From: Archangium sp.
GTDB taxonomy: Bacteria > Myxococcota > Myxococcia > Myxococcales > Myxococcaceae
Assembly (NCBI GenBank): GCA_030681645.1
Contig: JAUXRX010000007.1
Span: 528,576-592,575, forward strand
Reading direction: 5' to 3'
Length of the DNA: 64,000 bases
Positions 61,401 to 64,000 of this stretch are shown one piece after another. Position 1 is the first letter of the stretch, and each line of letters begins with the position of its first letter. The translations under genes were made by a program, and so were the position numbers. Below the pieces are notes generated by a model. The model had not been told where the DNA came from, did no database searches, and was given only the letters and a program-made list of their open reading frames with translations.

Positions 61401-62885
61401 ATGCTGGAGATGGACGAGGTGACGACGGTGAAGCGGCTGGTCCTGGTGAAGGGCCAGTCTCGGCGCGAGGTTGCCAAGAAGCTGGGCGTCTCGCGGAACA
61501 CGGTGAAGCGGTACGTGGAGGGGGCGCCGGTGGGCGTGCGCCGACCGAGCGTCCGCGAGCGACCCAAGAGCGAGGCGGTCGAGGCGCGGATGCGCGAGTT
61601 GCTGGGCGACGCGCCGCGATGGACTGCGGGCAAGCAGCGGCTGACGGCGACGCAGTTGTGGCGAATGCTGAGGGGCGAGGGGCACGACGTCGGCGTGACG
61701 CTGGTGAAGGACTTCGTCCGCGAGTGGAAGCGGAAGCTGGCCGAGGTCTTCGTGCCGCTCACGTACAAGCCGGGCGACCTGGGCGAGGTGGACTTCTTCG
61801 AGGTCTACGTCGACGTGAAGGGCGTCCGGCAGAAGGCGTGGATGTTCCTGCTGCGCGGCATGGCGTCGAAGCGGGACTTCGCCTGGCTGTATCCGCGGCA
61901 GGATCAGACGTGCTTCCTCGACGGGCACGTCCGGGCCTTCGAGTGGCTCGGCGCAATCTACCAGCGGCTGCTCTTCGACAACCTCAAGCCGGCAGTGGCG
62001 AAGGTGCTGGCGGGCAGCGAGCGGCTGCTGACGGCGCGCTTCGCGGCGCTGGCCAACCACTACCTCTTCGAGCCCTGCTTCGCGCTGCCGGCGACCGGCC
62101 ACGACAAGGGCGGCGTCGAGGCGCGCGGCAAGGGCGTCCGCTGGGCGCACCTCGTGCCGATTCCGGCGGGGGACTCGCTCGAGGCCATCAGCAAGGCGCT
62201 GATGGCGCGGCTGGACGCCGAGGCCGCGCAGAGGCGCGACGTCGACGGGCGCAGCGTCGTCGAGCTCTTCGCCGCCGAGCTGCCGGCCATGGTGCCGATG
62301 CCGAAGTGGCGCTTCGTGCCCGCCGAGGTGCTGTCCGTCGAGGCCACGAGGAGCGCGCTCGTGAAGGTGAAGGGCGGGCACTACTCAGTCTGGAGTCAGT
62401 GGGCAGGCATGACGCTGACGGCCTACGCCGGCGTGGACTACGTCGAGGTGCGCGGCCCCGAGCGGCCGCCCGTCGTGCACCCGCGCGTGGGCTTTGGCCG
62501 ACGAGAAGTCGACTACCGGCACTACCTGCCCGTGCTGGCGAAGAAGCCCCAGGCCCTGCGACAGGTGGCCGACGAGCTGATGCCGAGGCTCGACGTCCGC
62601 TTCCAGCGCGCGTGGGCGCACCTCGTCGACCTGCACGGCCCCAAGCAGGCTGCGCGCGTCATGGCGCAGGTCCTGAAGGCCACCGTCGCCGAGGGCGAGG
62701 ACGTGGTCGCGACGCGGCTCGAGAGCGCGCTGCTGTCGGGCGAGGCCCTGCAGCTCGCCGTGCGGCCACCGGCCACAGGCGCGCCGCCGCTCAACGACGA
62801 AGCCTTGCCGGCGTCGCTGCGGAACGTGGACGTCGCCACGGCCCGCGCTGCGGACTTCGACGCGCTGCTGGGAGGTGCGCTGTGA
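61401..62885 (+). CDS. istA: IS21-family transposase IstA
   Basis: 494 residues. An N-terminal HTH (SRREVAKKLGVSRNTVKRYVEG) binds the ends. The rve/DDE core follows, with Asp in GEVDFFEVY, Asp in LFDNLKPA and a later Glu. A second ATG three codons in (61410) could be the true start. The stop overlaps istB by four bases (GTGA), as in other IS21 elements. Length is normal and the gene looks intact. Confidence 0.9.
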   Translation: MLEMDEVTTVKRLVLVKGQSRREVAKKLGVSRNTVKRYVEGAPVGVRRPSVRERPKSEAVEARMRELLGDAPRWTAGKQRLTATQLWRMLRGEGHDVGVTLVKDFVREWKRKLAEVFVPLTYKPGDLGEVDFFEVYVDVKGVRQKAWMFLLRGMASKRDFAWLYPRQDQTCFLDGHVRAFEWLGAIYQRLLFDNLKPAVAKVLAGSERLLTARFAALANHYLFEPCFALPATGHDKGGVEARGKGVRWAHLVPIPAGDSLEAISKALMARLDAEAAQRRDVDGRSVVELFAAELPAMVPMPKWRFVPAEVLSVEATRSALVKVKGGHYSVWSQWAGMTLTAYAGVDYVEVRGPERPPVVHPRVGFGRREVDYRHYLPVLAKKPQALRQVADELMPRLDVRFQRAWAHLVDLHGPKQAARVMAQVLKATVAEGEDVVATRLESALLSGEALQLAVRPPATGAPPLNDEALPASLRNVDVATARAADFDALLGGAL

Positions 62886-63694
62886 GTCGCGAGACGCTCG
62901 TGAGCGAGCTCATCCGCGCGCAGGCCAGGGGGCTCAAGATGCCGGGGCTGGCGCGCGTCTTCGAGGGCCTCGCGCGGCAAGCCCGCGAGGAGAAGTGGGC
63001 CTTTGAGGACTACCTGCAGGAAGTCCTCGCCGCCGAGCAGACCTCACGCGCCGAGTCCGCCATCAAGCAGCGCCTCCACGACGCGCGCTTCCCCGAGATG
63101 AAGACGCTCGACGGCTTCGACTTCCGCGAGGCCGAGGGCATCGACGCCAAGGTGGTGGCCGACCTCGGTCGCTGCGACTGGGTGAAGGACGCGAAGAACG
63201 TCCTCTTCGTGGGGCCCATCGGCACCGGGAAGACGCACCTGGCCATCGCGCTCGGCATCGAGGCGGCACGCAAGCGCCACCACGTGGCCTTCTGGCGGGC
63301 AGCCGACCTCGTGCGCACGCTGGTCGAGGCTCGCGACCAGCGCGAGCTGAGCCGTCTGCAGCGACGACTGCTGCGCGTCGAGGTGCTCATCCTCGACGAA
63401 CTCGGCTTCGTGCCCTTCGACAGGACCGGCGGCGAGCTGCTCTTCAACGTCATCGCCGACCGCTACGAGCGCAAGAGCGTGATGCTCACCAGCAACCTGA
63501 GCTTCTCTGAGTGGCCGAAGGTCTTCGCCGGCGACGAGAAGCTGACGACGGCGTGCTCGACCGCCTCGCCGACGGCGCGACCGTCATCACGCCGAAGGGG
63601 AAGAGCTTCCGCATGCGTCGCCGCGGCAACACGCAGGGCGCTCAGACAAAGGACGGAGTCGGCGATCACCGCCATCCCGAGAGAGGGAAGGTGA
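62882..63694 (+). pseudogene. istB: IS21 helper ATPase IstB, frameshifted near the 3' end
   Basis: From the GTG at 62882 the frame shows an AAA+ protein with Walker A GPIGTGKTHLA, Walker B LILDELGF and the sensor region TSNLSFSEWPKVF. After GDEKLTTA (about 63553) the conserved tail LDRLADGATVI...KGKSFRMRRR continues in another frame, showing a one-base deletion. The read protein instead ends in an Arg/Ser-rich tail. The core is complete, but the C-terminus is wrong, so activity is doubtful. Confidence 0.8.
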
Positions 63695-63792
63695 GCCGGG
63701 CGTGGTGCAACACGCCCGACTCGTGCTCCGCGCACCCTTTGGCAAGGACACGAAGCCCGCAACAAGTCGTACGAAGCAGCCTCGACGTCAAG

Positions 63793-64000
63793 TTGTGGAC
63801 GCCTACGCCGACCGTTTCGCTCGTGCGCCCGCCCCAGTGCCCTCGGTGCGAGACCGCGGCCACACCGTTGGGCGAGCGTGTTGCGCTACACGGGCATGGA
63901 CTGCGTGAGCGCCAGTTCTGGGGCCCGCTCGAGCCCGACGGGCCGCCGGTGCTGACCGTGGTGAGGGTGAGGCGATTCCTCTGCACGGGATGCAGGGCGA
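63793..64000 (+). CDS. Partial CDS with N-terminal zinc-finger, possibly another transposase
   Basis: Open to the window edge. From a TTG at 63793 it reads a short lead, then CPRC and, about 38 residues later, CTGC, a four-Cys zinc-binding pair typical of transposase or DUF6431-like N-termini. No upstream stop separates it from the shifted istB frame, so the exact start is uncertain. It lies directly after the damaged IS21 element. Confidence 0.45.
   Translation, partial: MWTPTPTVSLVRPPQCPRCETAATPLGERVALHGHGLRERQFWGPLEPDGPPVLTVVRVRRFLCTGCRA

Larger units (their letters stand above)
61310..63694 (+). mobile_element. IS21-family insertion sequence, damaged
   Basis: The left end has two direct copies of TCTGAAA(G/C)TGATCCACCC at 61310-61327 and 61333-61350, the multiple terminal repeats expected of IS21-type ends. 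istA and istB follow in the standard order. istB is frameshifted, and no inverted copy of the terminal repeat is found before 64000, so the right end is missing or lies beyond the window. The boundaries are approximate. Confidence 0.75.

Overview
This is a GC-rich, gene-dense window with many GTG and TTG starts and many 4-base ATGA or GTGA gene overlaps. Lipoproteins with Gly/Cys-rich linkers, MopE-type Cys repeats, FHA, WYL and kelch proteins point to a member of the Myxococcota, probably Myxococcales-like. That placement is inferred from gene content; no rRNA or other marker gene is present. I see no tRNA, rRNA or CRISPR array.

Layout. 1-8 kb: the 3' part of a secreted repeat protein, a two-gene radical SAM operon and an alpha/beta hydrolase. 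8-16 kb: a lipoprotein, then a divergent pair that looks like an undescribed defence or DNA-processing module. One gene encodes a 1581-residue HIT/phospholipase-D nuclease/SF2 helicase/S24 peptidase fusion; the other encodes a PD-(D/E)xK-like domain fused to a DUF2075-type ATPase. 16-26 kb: small accessory genes, including a WYL regulator, tandem-FHA protein, STAS-like and AhpD-like proteins, di-haem oxidoreductase, two VOC proteins and a periplasmic Pcm. 26-28 kb: a deletion scar joining two gene remnants, next to an AbiEi/AbiEii toxin-antitoxin pair. 28-32 kb: secreted kelch and beta-propeller/vanadium-haloperoxidase lipoproteins.

32-52 kb is the metabolic core. A 15-gene run on the minus strand encodes 2-oxoacid:ferredoxin oxidoreductase (KorAB), a ferritin-like protein, complex I subunits NuoA, fused NuoBC, D, H, I, J, K, L, M and N, a hemerythrin and a 7Fe ferredoxin. 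The NADH module NuoEFG is absent. Divergent to it are pyruvate:ferredoxin oxidoreductase (nifJ) and a dihydroorotate-dehydrogenase-like gene. The simplest reading is a ferredoxin-fed complex I: KorAB and NifJ reduce ferredoxin, and ferredoxin passes electrons to the Nuo membrane arm without NADH.

52-61 kb: an HTH-receiver regulator, a calpain-type protease with a small partner, a PtsN-like XRE regulator downstream of a CPA2 antiporter/USP fusion with a clear palindromic operator, and an SGNH hydrolase/serine hydrolase pair. 61-64 kb: an IS21-family element with a frameshifted istB, followed by the start of another zinc-finger-bearing gene. Two dispersed short repeat families run through the window. 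One forms hairpins mostly at convergent gene ends; the other has entered nuo reading frames.
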